Source: CAZNHL01 sp964572965 (lineage in GTDB: Bacteria; Bacteroidota; Bacteroidia; Cytophagales; UBA9547). Taken from it: a stretch of DNA of 64,000 nt. The DNA lies in NCBI GenBank assembly GCA_964572965.1, contig CAZNHL010000002.1, positions 1 through 64,000 on the forward strand, given 5' to 3'. Below are positions 37,261 to 46,087 of the stretch, in pieces; positions within the stretch are counted from its first letter, which is position 1; the number at the start of each line of letters is the position of its first letter. The translations under genes were made by a program, and so were the position numbers. The notes beneath the pieces are model-generated. The model searched no databases. It saw only the letters and a list, made by a program, of their open reading frames with translations, and had not been told where the DNA came from.

Positions 37261-37276
37261 CCCGATAGCTATCGGG
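37261..37276. repeat. 16-bp perfect palindrome CCCGATAGCTATCGGG
   Basis: Self-complementary without loop. Motifs of this kind look like REP-type intergenic palindromes; whether copies occur elsewhere in this genome cannot be seen here. Confidence 0.75.
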
Positions 37277-37285
37277 ACTAAAAGA

Positions 37286-37320
37286 AAAAGGCTGATTGCT
37301 ATATAAACAATCAGCCTTTT
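37286..37320 (-). terminator. Terminator of dnaB
   Basis: 13-bp perfect stem (37286-37298 with 37308-37320), 19 bases beyond the dnaB stop, followed by T-rich sequence on the minus strand. Confidence 0.85.
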
Positions 37321-37338
37321 CTATGAAATATTTTCGAA

Positions 37339-38955
37339 TTAGAACGGAGCTTCTTCATCTTTCGGCATTGCCCCTGCCCCGCTCTGGCCGCCGCTATTCA
37401 GTTTACTTCCAAATGTCACAGAGTTACCTGAAGGGGTGTCGAAACTGGCCAAACCGTTTACTGCCGGAAAGCTGTTAAAACTATCCTGTGGCATTGCTCC
37501 ACCCATGAACCCGCCTGTTGAACCAAAAGCGTCAAGGTCTGCGAATTTTGTATACTTACCGATGAAGCGCAATTTGGCTGTATCAAGCGAACCATTTCGG
37601 TGTTTTGCAATGATTGCCTCTCCTGTACCCGCTGTCGGGTTACCCTCTTCATCTTCTGTGATACCATAATATTCCGGACGATAAAGGAACATTACCATAT
37701 CCGCATCCTGCTCAATGGACCCCGATTCCCTCAAATCTGAAAGCATCGGGCGTTTATCACCCCCACGTGTTTCAACGGAACGGCTCAACTGAGAAAGTGC
37801 GATTACCGGGATACTTAATTCTTTTGCCAGCATTTTCAGTGACCTCGAAATAGTTGCAATTTCCTGCTCTCTGTTACCCGGTCCTTTGCTGTTACCGCCT
37901 GCCGTCATCAGCTGAAGGTAATCGATGATGATTAACTGTATATCGTGCTGCGATTTTAACCGGCGTGCTTTTGCTCTTAACTCTAATACAGACAAACCTG
38001 CTGTATCATCAATGAAGATTGGTGCTTCTGTCAGGTTTTTGATTCTCTGGTGCAATTGTACCCATTCGTGGTCAGCAAGACTACCTTTCTTAAGTTTCTC
38101 ACTTTCCAATTCTGCCTCTGCCGAAATCAAACGATTGACAAGCTGAACAGCCGACATCTCCAGAGAGAAAATGGCCACACCTTTCTTGAAATCAACTGCT
38201 GCGTTACGCATGGCCGAAACAACGAATGCTGTTTTACCCATACCCGGACGAGCTGCAACAATAATCATGTCACTTTTCTGCCAGCCTGAAGTAAGACGAT
38301 CCAATGCCGAGAAACCACTTGGCACGCCTGTCAACCCATCTTTGTGATCTTTTTTGGCTTCAAGTTCCTGTAAAGCCTGGCGCATGATATCTTTCATGCC
38401 CTGGTAACTTTTACGCAGTGTTGACTCTGTTACCTGGAAAATCTGCCCCTGTACTTTATCCAGCAAATCGAAAACGTCTGTAGAGTCTTCATAAGCTTCT
38501 GTACCAATTTCGGAAGCGATAGTAATTAATTCACGCTTAATGGCGAATTCTGTGATTATACGAGCGTGAAACTCAATGTTGGCAGAAGAGTTTACTTTAT
38601 TGGTTAATTCAACCAGATAAAAAGCACCTCCTATCAATTCAAGCTCACCTGTTTTACGAAGTTCATTAGTTACTGTAAGCAAATCAACCGGCTCGGCTTT
38701 GGAGAATAAGCCTTGAATTGCTCCATAAATCCTTTTGTTTTTTTCATCATAGAAATACTCCGGCCTCAATACATCGACAACTTTTGTCAATGCATCCTTT
38801 TCAATCATCAATGCACCCAGAATTGCCTCTTCGAGGTCACGGGCTTGTGGCTGAACTTTGCCTAAACCTGCCGTAACTTCGTTCATACCTCTTCGGTTAT
38901 TGTTGTTACGTTTTGTAGCAGCTGCTCCGTTATTATTATTCTGAGGGTTCTCCAT
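37339..38955 (-). CDS. dnaB: Replicative DNA helicase DnaB
   Basis: 538 residues. The hexameric helicase that unwinds DNA at the replication fork. The N-terminal DnaB domain spans about 30-140 (EEAILGALMIEKDAL), the RecA-like ATPase about 205-480 with Walker A ARPGMGKTAF, Walker B LIIIDYLQLM and the DnaB motif LRESGSIEQDADMVMFLYRPEYY. The N-terminus (NNNNG, KRNNNNRRG) and the glycine/serine-rich C-terminus (after about residue 480) are low-complexity extensions, typical of Bacteroidota DnaB. A TTG and a TATTTTTG box lie just upstream (38990 and 38960-38967), 22 bases apart, so the transcript may have almost no leader. Confidence 0.97.
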   Translation of the reverse strand: MENPQNNNNGAAATKRNNNNRRGMNEVTAGLGKVQPQARDLEEAILGALMIEKDALTKVVDVLRPEYFYDEKNKRIYGAIQGLFSKAEPVDLLTVTNELRKTGELELIGGAFYLVELTNKVNSSANIEFHARIITEFAIKRELITIASEIGTEAYEDSTDVFDLLDKVQGQIFQVTESTLRKSYQGMKDIMRQALQELEAKKDHKDGLTGVPSGFSALDRLTSGWQKSDMIIVAARPGMGKTAFVVSAMRNAAVDFKKGVAIFSLEMSAVQLVNRLISAEAELESEKLKKGSLADHEWVQLHQRIKNLTEAPIFIDDTAGLSVLELRAKARRLKSQHDIQLIIIDYLQLMTAGGNSKGPGNREQEIATISRSLKMLAKELSIPVIALSQLSRSVETRGGDKRPMLSDLRESGSIEQDADMVMFLYRPEYYGITEDEEGNPTAGTGEAIIAKHRNGSLDTAKLRFIGKYTKFADLDAFGSTGGFMGGAMPQDSFNSFPAVNGLASFDTPSGNSVTFGSKLNSGGQSGAGAMPKDEEAPF

Positions 38956-39167
38956 TTAACAAAAATAACGATCCTTGGCCGATATGTGTCAACAATTTGT
39001 TAACAAAAGCACTTCTTAGGCAGAAGTTTCACCCATTAGAGACATTAAAGTCATTACAATCACCCCTTCATGACAAATTGTATACAATAAAACATTCACA
39101 TGTGATTAAAAAGTATAGGTATGTAATTAAATTTTTCCCGTATTTTCGCATAGATAGCTTATAATTT
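38956..39167. other. Divergent promoter region of dnaB and mpl-like gene
   Basis: 212 bases. On the minus strand TTG (38990-38992) and TATTTTTG (38960-38967) form a possible dnaB promoter with 22-base spacing. On the plus strand TATTTTCG near 39141 could be the -7 box of the mpl-like gene. No ORF. Confidence 0.35.
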
Positions 39168-40544
39168 ATGTCTGACAACAGTAAAAGAGTACACTTTATC
39201 GCCATTGGCGGTAGTGCCATGCACAACCTTGCGCTTGCATTAAAGAAAAATGGATTTGAAGTAACAGGTTCAGACGATGAAATCTTCGAACCGTCTTACA
39301 GTAGACTTGCTGAACAAGGGCTATTACCGGCACAAATGGGCTGGAATCCTGACAATATCTCTACAGACCTTGGTGCAATTATTCTTGGCATGCATGCACG
39401 CACTGACAATCCCGAACTGATACGTGCAAAAGAGCTTGGCCTAAAAATATACTCTTATCCGGAATACATATACGAAAACAGCAAAAACAAACAGCGTATA
39501 GTAATAGCAGGAAGCCATGGCAAAACCAGCATTACTTCTATGATTTTGCATGTATTAAAGCAAAGCCATAAAGAATTTGATTACCTGGTTGGTGCCCGTC
39601 TTGACGGCTTTGAAAACATGGTGCAATTGTCAAATGCTCCTATCATTGTTATTGAAGGAGATGAATATTTATCTTCTCCTATAGACAGAAAGCCTAAATT
39701 CATTCATTATCAGCACCATATTGCTGTCATCAGCGGTATTGCCTGGGACCACATCAACGTTTTTCCTACTTTCGAAGATTATGTTCAGCAGTTTGAAATT
39801 TTAGCTGGTATGACTCCCCGTGCAGGATCATTGATCTACTGCGATATAGATCCGGAAGTAAAGAAAATTGGAGAAAGTCAGAAAGGAGACTCTAACAAAG
39901 TAGCCTATGGTGTACATCCTTTCGAAGTAAAAGATGGCATAACCTATCTGAAAAACGGCAAAGAGTTTTATGAAATTCAGGTTTTCGGAGAACATAACTT
40001 AATGAATATCAATGCTGCGAAAGAAGTATGCCTGAAACTGGGTATTAAAGAAGAAACTTTCTATAAGTCGATGCAGTCTTTCAAAGGTGCGGCTAACAGA
40101 TTGGAACTTCTGGCAAAAACCAGTAAAACGTCCATATTCAAAGATTTTGCACATGCACCATCAAAATTAAAAGCAACTACAAATGCTGTTAAGAAGCAAT
40201 TTCCGGACCGTAAGCTGATTGCTTGTCTTGAATTGCATACATTCAGCAGTCTGAATAAAAACTTCCTTTCTCAATACTATCAGACATTCTCATTGCCTGA
40301 TACTGCTATTGTTTATTTCAACCCGGAAACATTAAAACATAAGCGTTTGCCTGAAATATCCACAGAAGATGTAAAAAAGGCATTTGGGAATGAAAACATT
40401 CTGGTTTTTAACGACAGCAAGTTATTACAGGAGTTTTTAATACAACAATCATATGCGAGTACCAATCTTTTATTAATGAGCTCTGGTAACTTCGATGGTA
40501 TCAATCTGAAAGACTTCGCTAACAAAATTATAGAAAAGGTATAA
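39168..40544 (+). CDS. mpl: Mpl-type UDP-N-acetylmuramate:tripeptide ligase
   Basis: 458 residues of the Mur ligase family. It opens with RVHFIAIGGSAMHNLALALK, a Mur N-terminal Rossmann variant with GGSAMH that fits Mpl rather than MurC (GIGGxGM). The ATP-binding P-loop is GSHGKTSIT; the middle domain holds VIEGDEYLSS and the C-terminal domain KDFAHAPSKLKAT. Mpl reuses L-Ala-gamma-D-Glu-meso-Dap from wall turnover by joining it to UDP-MurNAc, in the cytoplasm. The next gene follows after one base. Confidence 0.88.
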   Translation: MSDNSKRVHFIAIGGSAMHNLALALKKNGFEVTGSDDEIFEPSYSRLAEQGLLPAQMGWNPDNISTDLGAIILGMHARTDNPELIRAKELGLKIYSYPEYIYENSKNKQRIVIAGSHGKTSITSMILHVLKQSHKEFDYLVGARLDGFENMVQLSNAPIIVIEGDEYLSSPIDRKPKFIHYQHHIAVISGIAWDHINVFPTFEDYVQQFEILAGMTPRAGSLIYCDIDPEVKKIGESQKGDSNKVAYGVHPFEVKDGITYLKNGKEFYEIQVFGEHNLMNINAAKEVCLKLGIKEETFYKSMQSFKGAANRLELLAKTSKTSIFKDFAHAPSKLKATTNAVKKQFPDRKLIACLELHTFSSLNKNFLSQYYQTFSLPDTAIVYFNPETLKHKRLPEISTEDVKKAFGNENILVFNDSKLLQEFLIQQSYASTNLLLMSSGNFDGINLKDFANKIIEKV

Positions 40545-40545
40545 T

Positions 40546-41349
40546 ATGTTTTTAAAGCTAAAGAAACCACTGGCATTTTTCGACCTTGAAACAACAGGTA
40601 TCAATATTGTTAACGACCGTATCGTTGAGGTGGCCATTGTTAAAGTTCATCCTAACGGAGAAAAAGAGACCCGTACACATCTGATAAACCCCGGCATGCC
40701 TATTCCAAAGGAATCGAGCATGATCCACGGCATTTATGATGAAGATGTAAAAGACAAACCTGCATTTAAAGAGATTGCCAAAACGCTTGGTACCTTCCTT
40801 GAAGGCTGTGACCTTGCCGGGTTTAATATCGCAAAATTTGACGTACCAATGCTGGTAGAAGAGTTTTTGCGTGCAGGCCTTGATTTTGACATTTCTACAA
40901 GAAACCTGGTAGATTCTCAGAAAATTTTCCACTTGATGGAGCCAAGAACACTTTCTGCTGCTTACAAATTTTACTGTGGCACTACCCTTGAGAACGCCCA
41001 TAGTGCAGAAGCTGACACTTTAGCAACTTATGAAGTATTGAATGCTCAGGTAGAACGTTATGCCGATCAGGTTATTAAAGACGCTAAAGGGAATGAAACT
41101 GTTCCGGTAACAAATGATATGGCTTCTTTGCATAAGCTCACTTTATCTAATAATGTTGACCTTGCGGGCAGATTGGTCTTTAACGGTTCAGGTATTGAAG
41201 TATTCAATTTCGGTAAACACAAAGACCGTCCGGTAACAGAGGTTTTTGACAAAGAGCCGTCTTACTATGAATGGATGATGAAAGGCGAATTTCCGCTGGA
41301 CACAAAACGTAAACTAACTGAGATTAAACTCAGAAGGTTAGGCAAATAA
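40546..41349 (+). CDS. 3'-5' exonuclease, DNA polymerase III epsilon-like
   Basis: 267 residues. DEDDh exonuclease fold at about 8-170: FDLETTGIN (Exo I with Asp and Glu), GFNIAKFDVPML (Exo II) and HSAEADTLATYEVL (Exo III with His and Asp). The C-terminal part (FNFGKHKDRPVTEVFDKEPSYYEWM) is the small module often attached to such exonucleases in Bacteroidota. Function is DNA proofreading or repair; it may be a stand-alone epsilon, but pol III is not nearby. One base after mpl, and ended by a strong bidirectional terminator. Confidence 0.92.
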   Translation: MFLKLKKPLAFFDLETTGINIVNDRIVEVAIVKVHPNGEKETRTHLINPGMPIPKESSMIHGIYDEDVKDKPAFKEIAKTLGTFLEGCDLAGFNIAKFDVPMLVEEFLRAGLDFDISTRNLVDSQKIFHLMEPRTLSAAYKFYCGTTLENAHSAEADTLATYEVLNAQVERYADQVIKDAKGNETVPVTNDMASLHKLTLSNNVDLAGRLVFNGSGIEVFNFGKHKDRPVTEVFDKEPSYYEWMMKGEFPLDTKRKLTEIKLRRLGK

Positions 41350-41390
41350 AATAAAGAAGGCCGCATTTTAAGTGCGGCCTTCTTTATTTT
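41348..41390. terminator. Bidirectional terminator, 18-bp stem
   Basis: Perfect stem 41348-41365 with 41373-41390, loop TTTTAAG. It separates the exonuclease gene from the convergent AlkD-like gene and contains the stop codon of the latter. Confidence 0.92.
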
Positions 41391-42112
41391 ACAAGATATT
41401 GTTTTCTCTTCTTTTCCTCCATTTTCTCAATAGCATACCGCAACATGGTTCGTGGCATTGTTTTGTAACGAGGCAACAGGAAATCATCAAGCAGGCCTTC
41501 ATCCAGCTTTCCGGCTTCTCTGAGCATCCATCCCACTGCTTTATGGATCAGATCATGTTTATGGTTCAAAAGCTTATCAGCAAGCTCATAAGTATCGTTT
41601 ACTTGCTTAGCTTTCTTTATGAAGTATAGTGTGGTAATAATTGAAATGCGCTGCTCCCACAAATTCTCTGNNNNNNNNNNATTCTCTGATTCAGCCAGTT
41701 TATAAAGTATAGAACGGTCTTTATCCAGTAAATAACCACCCATAATTCCCGGTGCTGACGAATCTACCAAATCCCAGTTATTGATTCGTTGAGCATTGGC
41801 TAAATAGAATTCATAAATACGCTCTCTTTCGGCACTATTCTTTGTTTTTTCAAAACGCTGCACAAGGAGAAATACCCCACAAAGCCTTACTTCATGAACC
41901 GGGTCATTGAGAAGCATTTTAATATCTTCAAGGGAAGCATGTTTAAATGCTTTTGCCACCAGACGAGTATTAGGAACAATCACACCAATGAACACATCAC
42001 CCTCTCCGTATTGCCCTTTTCCTGTTTTAAAAAATCGGGGTAAAAAAGCCGCTTTTTCTGGGTCAGCATAAGATTCAAGACGTTCTTTGAGTTCTTTAAC
42101 AAGTGTGCTCAT
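41384..42112 (-). CDS. DNA alkylation repair protein (AlkD-like), with assembly gap
   Basis: A HEAT-repeat protein of the AlkC/AlkD group, which removes bulky or cationic alkyl bases without base flipping. Motifs: VRLCGVFLLVQRFEK, NNWDLVDSSAPGIMGGYLLDK, and LWEQRISIITTLYFI, then KAVGWMLREAGK, LPRYKTMPRTMLRYAIEKM. It appears as 242 residues including a 10-N gap at 41671-41680. The family has a contiguous S-E-N-L-W-E-x-R block exactly where the gap lies, so the real protein is probably six residues shorter (see finding). Minus-strand, alone, sharing a terminator with the exonuclease gene. Confidence 0.9.
   Translation of the reverse strand: MSTLVKELKERLESYADPEKAAFLPRFFKTGKGQYGEGDVFIGVIVPNTRLVAKAFKHASLEDIKMLLNDPVHEVRLCGVFLLVQRFEKTKNSAERERIYEFYLANAQRINNWDLVDSSAPGIMGGYLLDKDRSILYKLAESENXXXXENLWEQRISIITTLYFIKKAKQVNDTYELADKLLNHKHDLIHKAVGWMLREAGKLDEGLLDDFLLPRYKTMPRTMLRYAIEKMEEKKRKQYLVK
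41671..41680. other. 10-N assembly gap with duplicated flanks
   Basis: The eight bases ATTCTCTG occur directly before and directly after the N run. This is the signature of two contigs that really overlap but were scaffolded with a placeholder. Confidence 0.85.
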
Positions 42113-42162
42113 AATGACTGATTTTGACCGGCTAAGTTCTTATAAATACGCTATCAAAACAA

Positions 42163-44184
42163 TCATTTCATTAATGATTCATTATCATTTATTTCCTGTA
42201 GTTCTTCCGCCTGTTTTTGCAGTTGAGTATCTGCTTCCAGGAATTCCCAGCCAAAGAGCAGCATATCGTCTGTCTGAGGGGTATTGCCCATCCAGCTGTT
42301 AATCTCATCAACAATAAACCGGAACCCGTCCCCAAACGACTGATCTGCTATATTACTTAATAAAGTCCTGAGCCTTCTTGACGAGAATTTTTTCTCTGCC
42401 TTACCGCCAAACTGATCGGAGACGCCGTCTGTATATAAATAAATGCGATCTCCTGCATTGGGAAGAATTTCCGTTACCTCACAATTTAATAGTTGAACCG
42501 TGCGGCATAATAAATGTCTGTCTCCTAAACCAATACGCACACCTTTATATTCCTGCAAAACCCCGGCCTTGTCAACAAGCAACAGATTTCTGTTAGCGCC
42601 ACAAAACTGCAATTTATTTTCAGCAACAATGTAGGTACAAACAGCAAGATCCATTCCATTATGAAGATCGGTAGCGCTATAGTTCAACATCTGATTCAGA
42701 CCAACATCCATCCCCTTCATGATACTACCGGGATTGGCCGTTTTTTCGTTGACCACAATCCTATTCAGCAGATTATGTGCCATAATAGTCATAAAGGCAC
42801 CGGCAACCCCATGTCCCGTACAATCAACAATGGCTCCGACATATACTTCGCCTAATTGTTCATGCTGCATTCTATGGAAAAAATAATAATCGCCACTTAC
42901 AATATTGAGCGGTTTTAAAAAGACTTCCATCTGAAAAAATGGATTTCTGGTTTGTGATACATTAACCAACATGGCATTTTGAATATGACGGGCATACTCT
43001 ATGCTTGATTTAATTAAGTTATTTTGTTCTTCAATCTTCGCTTTCTGAATCCTCATGGCATCCATACTTGTCTGTAAAGCTTTATTGAGCCGCTCTTGCC
43101 TGTTAATCCTAAACTTCAGCTTTTCTGCCATTAAAGACATCAGTTCTGCCAGGCGCTGACGTTCATCATTTGTTTTTAAGGTAAATCGGAAATCAAAATT
43201 CCCATTCCCATATTCATGAGCAGCACGAGCCAGCAACCGGAACGGCTGAGTAAAGTAATGAGAAAACGCTACTGAAATAATGGCTACAGCTATCAAAACC
43301 ATAAATGCCATATTCAGCATATTATCCCTCAATGCATGAACGGGGGCCAATACGGCACTTTTATTTATTTGAAGCACAAGAAGCCACTTGCTTCCTTCAT
43401 ACCGCCCATAACCATTCTGACGGTGTACAAAAAGCAATTGTTTAGGCCTGTCTATTACATGTGAGGCCATCCCCTTTTCTACAGCTAATGTCTTTTTTAT
43501 TAAAGGGTAATATTGATAAGCAGACTTCAAAATGCGTTCGGGCTGGATATTTGAATACAAAAAACCGCCATTCGTATCTAAGAGGCTTACCTCTATCTGC
43601 TCAATTCTATTATGGTCATTTTCCAGAAAATCTTCAAACACATTATACAGGTTTTCAATCCTCATCCTGGCAACAATATAGCCGACATGCTTACCTTCTA
43701 CACTATATACTTTTTTTGCAAAATGCATTACAGGCAGGTTCAGCGACTCTGATATAGATATATCCAAAGCATGCTCATGATTATCAAGGCTATTCCAATA
43801 TTTGGATTTACTATGAACGGCGCCTACAGAAAGGTTCCGGGAATCATAAAGCCGCCTTCTCGATAAATCAAAATAAGAAACACTCTCATATACACGATGG
43901 TCTTTGACAAAAGCTTCTATATAGACATGAAGCTGCTGAATGTTTTTGTGACCATTTACAATGGATGGTTCAACCGCAAGTACATGTATATCCTCTAATC
44001 GTTCATGTACAAAACGATCTACGCTCCGCATCATTAAATTAGACTTCTCTTTAAGGTTTACATTTACCTGAGCGTAGAGATGATCTTTCGTCTGAAAATA
44101 ACTTGCTAAAAAAATCAGTATGCCAGTGCTAAGTGAAATGGCCAGACACAGCACCAGAAACTTCACAAAAATAGTACTCTTCAT
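42163..44184 (-). CDS. SpoIIE-family protein phosphatase with membrane sensor and HAMP
   Basis: About 673 residues from ATG 44184 (MKSTIFVKFLVLCLAISLS); an ATG at 44202 would add six residues. Inner-membrane helix about 7-27; periplasmic Cache-like sensor about 30-290 (YFDLSRRRLYDSRN, KYWNSLD, GYIVARMRI); second helix about 295-315; HAMP and coiled coil about 316-415; PP2C-type SpoIIE domain about 430-650 with metal-binding aspartates in GAIVDCTGHG and YTDGVSDQ. These serine phosphatases usually drive partner-switching with anti-anti-sigma factors; no such partner is encoded here. Confidence 0.93.
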   Translation of the reverse strand: MKSTIFVKFLVLCLAISLSTGILIFLASYFQTKDHLYAQVNVNLKEKSNLMMRSVDRFVHERLEDIHVLAVEPSIVNGHKNIQQLHVYIEAFVKDHRVYESVSYFDLSRRRLYDSRNLSVGAVHSKSKYWNSLDNHEHALDISISESLNLPVMHFAKKVYSVEGKHVGYIVARMRIENLYNVFEDFLENDHNRIEQIEVSLLDTNGGFLYSNIQPERILKSAYQYYPLIKKTLAVEKGMASHVIDRPKQLLFVHRQNGYGRYEGSKWLLVLQINKSAVLAPVHALRDNMLNMAFMVLIAVAIISVAFSHYFTQPFRLLARAAHEYGNGNFDFRFTLKTNDERQRLAELMSLMAEKLKFRINRQERLNKALQTSMDAMRIQKAKIEEQNNLIKSSIEYARHIQNAMLVNVSQTRNPFFQMEVFLKPLNIVSGDYYFFHRMQHEQLGEVYVGAIVDCTGHGVAGAFMTIMAHNLLNRIVVNEKTANPGSIMKGMDVGLNQMLNYSATDLHNGMDLAVCTYIVAENKLQFCGANRNLLLVDKAGVLQEYKGVRIGLGDRHLLCRTVQLLNCEVTEILPNAGDRIYLYTDGVSDQFGGKAEKKFSSRRLRTLLSNIADQSFGDGFRFIVDEINSWMGNTPQTDDMLLFGWEFLEADTQLQKQAEELQEINDNESLMK

Positions 44185-44202
44185 AGTCACAACAAAAAAC
44201 AA

Positions 44203-44380
44203 TCCTCAAACACAAATACCAACAAAACACCGCAGTTTAGAAGACGCAAGTTGGTCTTTAAAAATTAACGCAGTTTTACTAAATGATTAGCTAATAAAAA
44301 AGTTAGCCTGCTTTAGGGGGGAAAAACAAAAAGCTCCGTACAAATATACGAAGCTTTTCTACCACAAAAATAACCTTTGG
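44203..44380. other. Spacer with terminator of the bifunctional nuclease gene
   Basis: 178 bases. Contains the terminator at 44329-44358 and presumably the SpoIIE promoter; no ORF. Confidence 0.5.
44329..44358 (-). terminator. Terminator after the bifunctional nuclease gene
   Basis: 12-bp stem with one mismatch (44329-44340 with 44347-44358), followed on the minus strand by TTTTTGTTTTT. Confidence 0.8.
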
Positions 44381-44995
44381 TTAATTTCGCTTATTTAATT
44401 CATCTCTTATTTTCGCAGCCTTTTCATAGTCTTCATTCCTGAGCGCATCGTCAAGCATTTTATGAAGTTCATCAGAAGACATATCCGCTATACCGCTCTT
44501 TTTGGCAGTTGTAGTAGTTGTAGCCGGCTTCTTTTTTGGTTCGTTTTCAACCTCAAGTTCTTTTGCAGCTTCTTCATCATTGGGGTCTGACAAAATAATA
44601 CCTGCTTCAGACAGGATTGTCTCAAAAGTAAAAATTGGCACATCAAAACGCAATCCAATAGCAATTGCATCTGAAGGGCGGGCATCTATTTCAATATTCC
44701 TGGCACCGTCAGAACAAACGATTTTAGCAAAGAAAACACCTTCTTTCAAATCCGAAATCACAATCTCATCAATTGAGTAATTAAATTCCTCCGCAAAATA
44801 CTTAAACAAGTCATGCGTCATCGGGCGATTAGGGACGATTTTCTCAATCTCAATGGCAATGGCCTGTGCCTCAAACATACCGATAATAATTGGCAAACGG
44901 CGATTGCCCCCTTCTTCTCCTAAAACCAGTGCAAAAGACCCTGACTGTGACTGGCTTGAAGAAAGACCTAAGATTTCAAGTTTAATTTTTTCCAC
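44381..44995 (-). CDS. Bifunctional nuclease family protein with UVR motif
   Basis: 204 residues. DUF151/BFN domain at about 1-140 (LPIIIGMFEAQAIAIEIE, RPSDAIAIGLRFDVPIF). A linker rich in K, P and T follows, then a UvrB/UvrC (UVR) motif at about 170-204 (LHKMLDDALRNEDYEKAAKIRDEL). The BFN fold is reported to have RNase/DNase activity in plants; the bacterial role is not settled. The start is GTG at 44995; upstream codons are open but hold no ATG. It is transcribed behind a terminator that closes etfA. Confidence 0.9.
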   Translation of the reverse strand: MEKIKLEILGLSSSQSQSGSFALVLGEEGGNRRLPIIIGMFEAQAIAIEIEKIVPNRPMTHDLFKYFAEEFNYSIDEIVISDLKEGVFFAKIVCSDGARNIEIDARPSDAIAIGLRFDVPIFTFETILSEAGIILSDPNDEEAAKELEVENEPKKKPATTTTTAKKSGIADMSSDELHKMLDDALRNEDYEKAAKIRDELNKRN

Positions 44996-45009
44996 TTTAC
45001 GCGAAATAA

Positions 45010-45058
45010 AAACAGAATTGGTTATAAATGTAAAATCAAATATAAGCCAATTCTGTTT
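45010..45058 (-). terminator. Terminator between etfA and the bifunctional nuclease gene
   Basis: 12-bp perfect stem (45010-45021 with 45047-45058) with a long 25-base loop; minus strand continues TTTTTATTTC. The large loop lowers confidence. Confidence 0.55.
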
Positions 45059-45073
45059 AGTGTAAGAGCCCTA

Positions 45074-46039
45074 CTAATTAATTTTTTTAAAGGCTTCTGT
45101 TAATTTCGGTAATACTTCAAAAGCATCACCTACAATTCCATAATCAGCAGCCTTAAAAAACGGAGCTTCCGGATCTTTGTTGATTACCACAATTACCTTG
45201 GAAGAGTTAACTCCCGCCAAATGTTGAATTGCTCCGGAAATACCTACAGCGATATAAAGGTTTGGACTTACCTTCACGCCTGTTTGTCCAACGTGTTCGT
45301 GGTGAGGTCTCCAGTCCATGTCAGAAACCGGCTTAGAACAGCCCGTTGCTGCACCTAATACTTTAGCAAGATCTGTAATGATACCCCAGTTTTCCGGACC
45401 TTTCAGCCCGCGGCCACCTGATACCACAATTTCTGCTTCCGGAAGTAATACTTCACCTGTTACCTTTTCAACGCTCTTCTGTACAACTGTCAAATCAGCA
45501 CTATTGATAGTACCATTGAAGTTTTCAACTGTAGCTTTACCACTACCTTCTGAAACAGAAACAGCATTTTTCTTTATTACTAATATCTTATTGGCAGACT
45601 TCAACTCAGTAATTGCAAAAGCCTTACCGGTGTAGATAGATCTTTTAACCTTAAAGCCTGCAGATGTGTCAGGTAATTCTGTAGCATTAGAAATTACAGA
45701 AGCGTCCAGTTTAACCGCTAAACGAGCAGCTATACCATCTGCGTTTGCAGATTTAGCAAAAATGATTGTGTCTGCGCCTTCTTTCTTAGCTACCTCTGCC
45801 AGTGCAGAAGCATAAGGCTGAGATAAAGCAGTATTCAGTTCGGCATTGGCAACGTGCACAACTTTAGAAACTCCGTATTTCCCTAAATCCTCTAAAGGTT
45901 CAGAAGGAGTTGCTCCTAAAAGTACACCAACAGCTGATGTGTTCAATTTTTTTGCCAATTCAGATGCATAAAACAATGCTTCTGTTGATGATTTTTTAAC
46001 TGCGCCATCAGCAGTTTCTATATATGCTAAAACAGACAT
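45074..46039 (-). CDS. etfA: Electron transfer flavoprotein alpha subunit
   Basis: 321 residues. The C-terminal FAD-binding domain shows the signature SGGRGLKGPENW, the loop GATGCSKPVSDMDWRPHHEHVGQTG, and LYIAVGISGAIQHLAG. The N-terminal domain pairs with EtfB. ETF carries electrons from acyl-CoA dehydrogenases to the quinone pool through ETF dehydrogenase. It lies 48 bases downstream of etfB in the same operon. Confidence 0.97.
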   Translation of the reverse strand: MSVLAYIETADGAVKKSSTEALFYASELAKKLNTSAVGVLLGATPSEPLEDLGKYGVSKVVHVANAELNTALSQPYASALAEVAKKEGADTIIFAKSANADGIAARLAVKLDASVISNATELPDTSAGFKVKRSIYTGKAFAITELKSANKILVIKKNAVSVSEGSGKATVENFNGTINSADLTVVQKSVEKVTGEVLLPEAEIVVSGGRGLKGPENWGIITDLAKVLGAATGCSKPVSDMDWRPHHEHVGQTGVKVSPNLYIAVGISGAIQHLAGVNSSKVIVVINKDPEAPFFKAADYGIVGDAFEVLPKLTEAFKKIN

Positions 46040-46087
46040 GTCGATTAGAATTTAGATGGTAGATAATTAGATTAAAAACTAAGAGTT

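Larger units (their letters stand above)
36991..37285. other. Palindrome-rich spacer between TA module and dnaB
   Basis: No open reading frame. The region is more GC-rich than other spacers and holds at least five inverted repeats, listed separately. It lies between two minus-strand terminators, so it may be a structured transcript or a cluster of dispersed palindromic repeats. Confidence 0.55.

Noticed and set aside
36956..37338. oriC near dnaB
   Set aside because: No DnaA boxes (TTATCCACA-like) and no AT-rich unwinding element with them; palindromes alone do not show an origin.
37436..38289. Plus-strand open frames over dnaB
   Set aside because: They are shadows of the strongly conserved dnaB frame.
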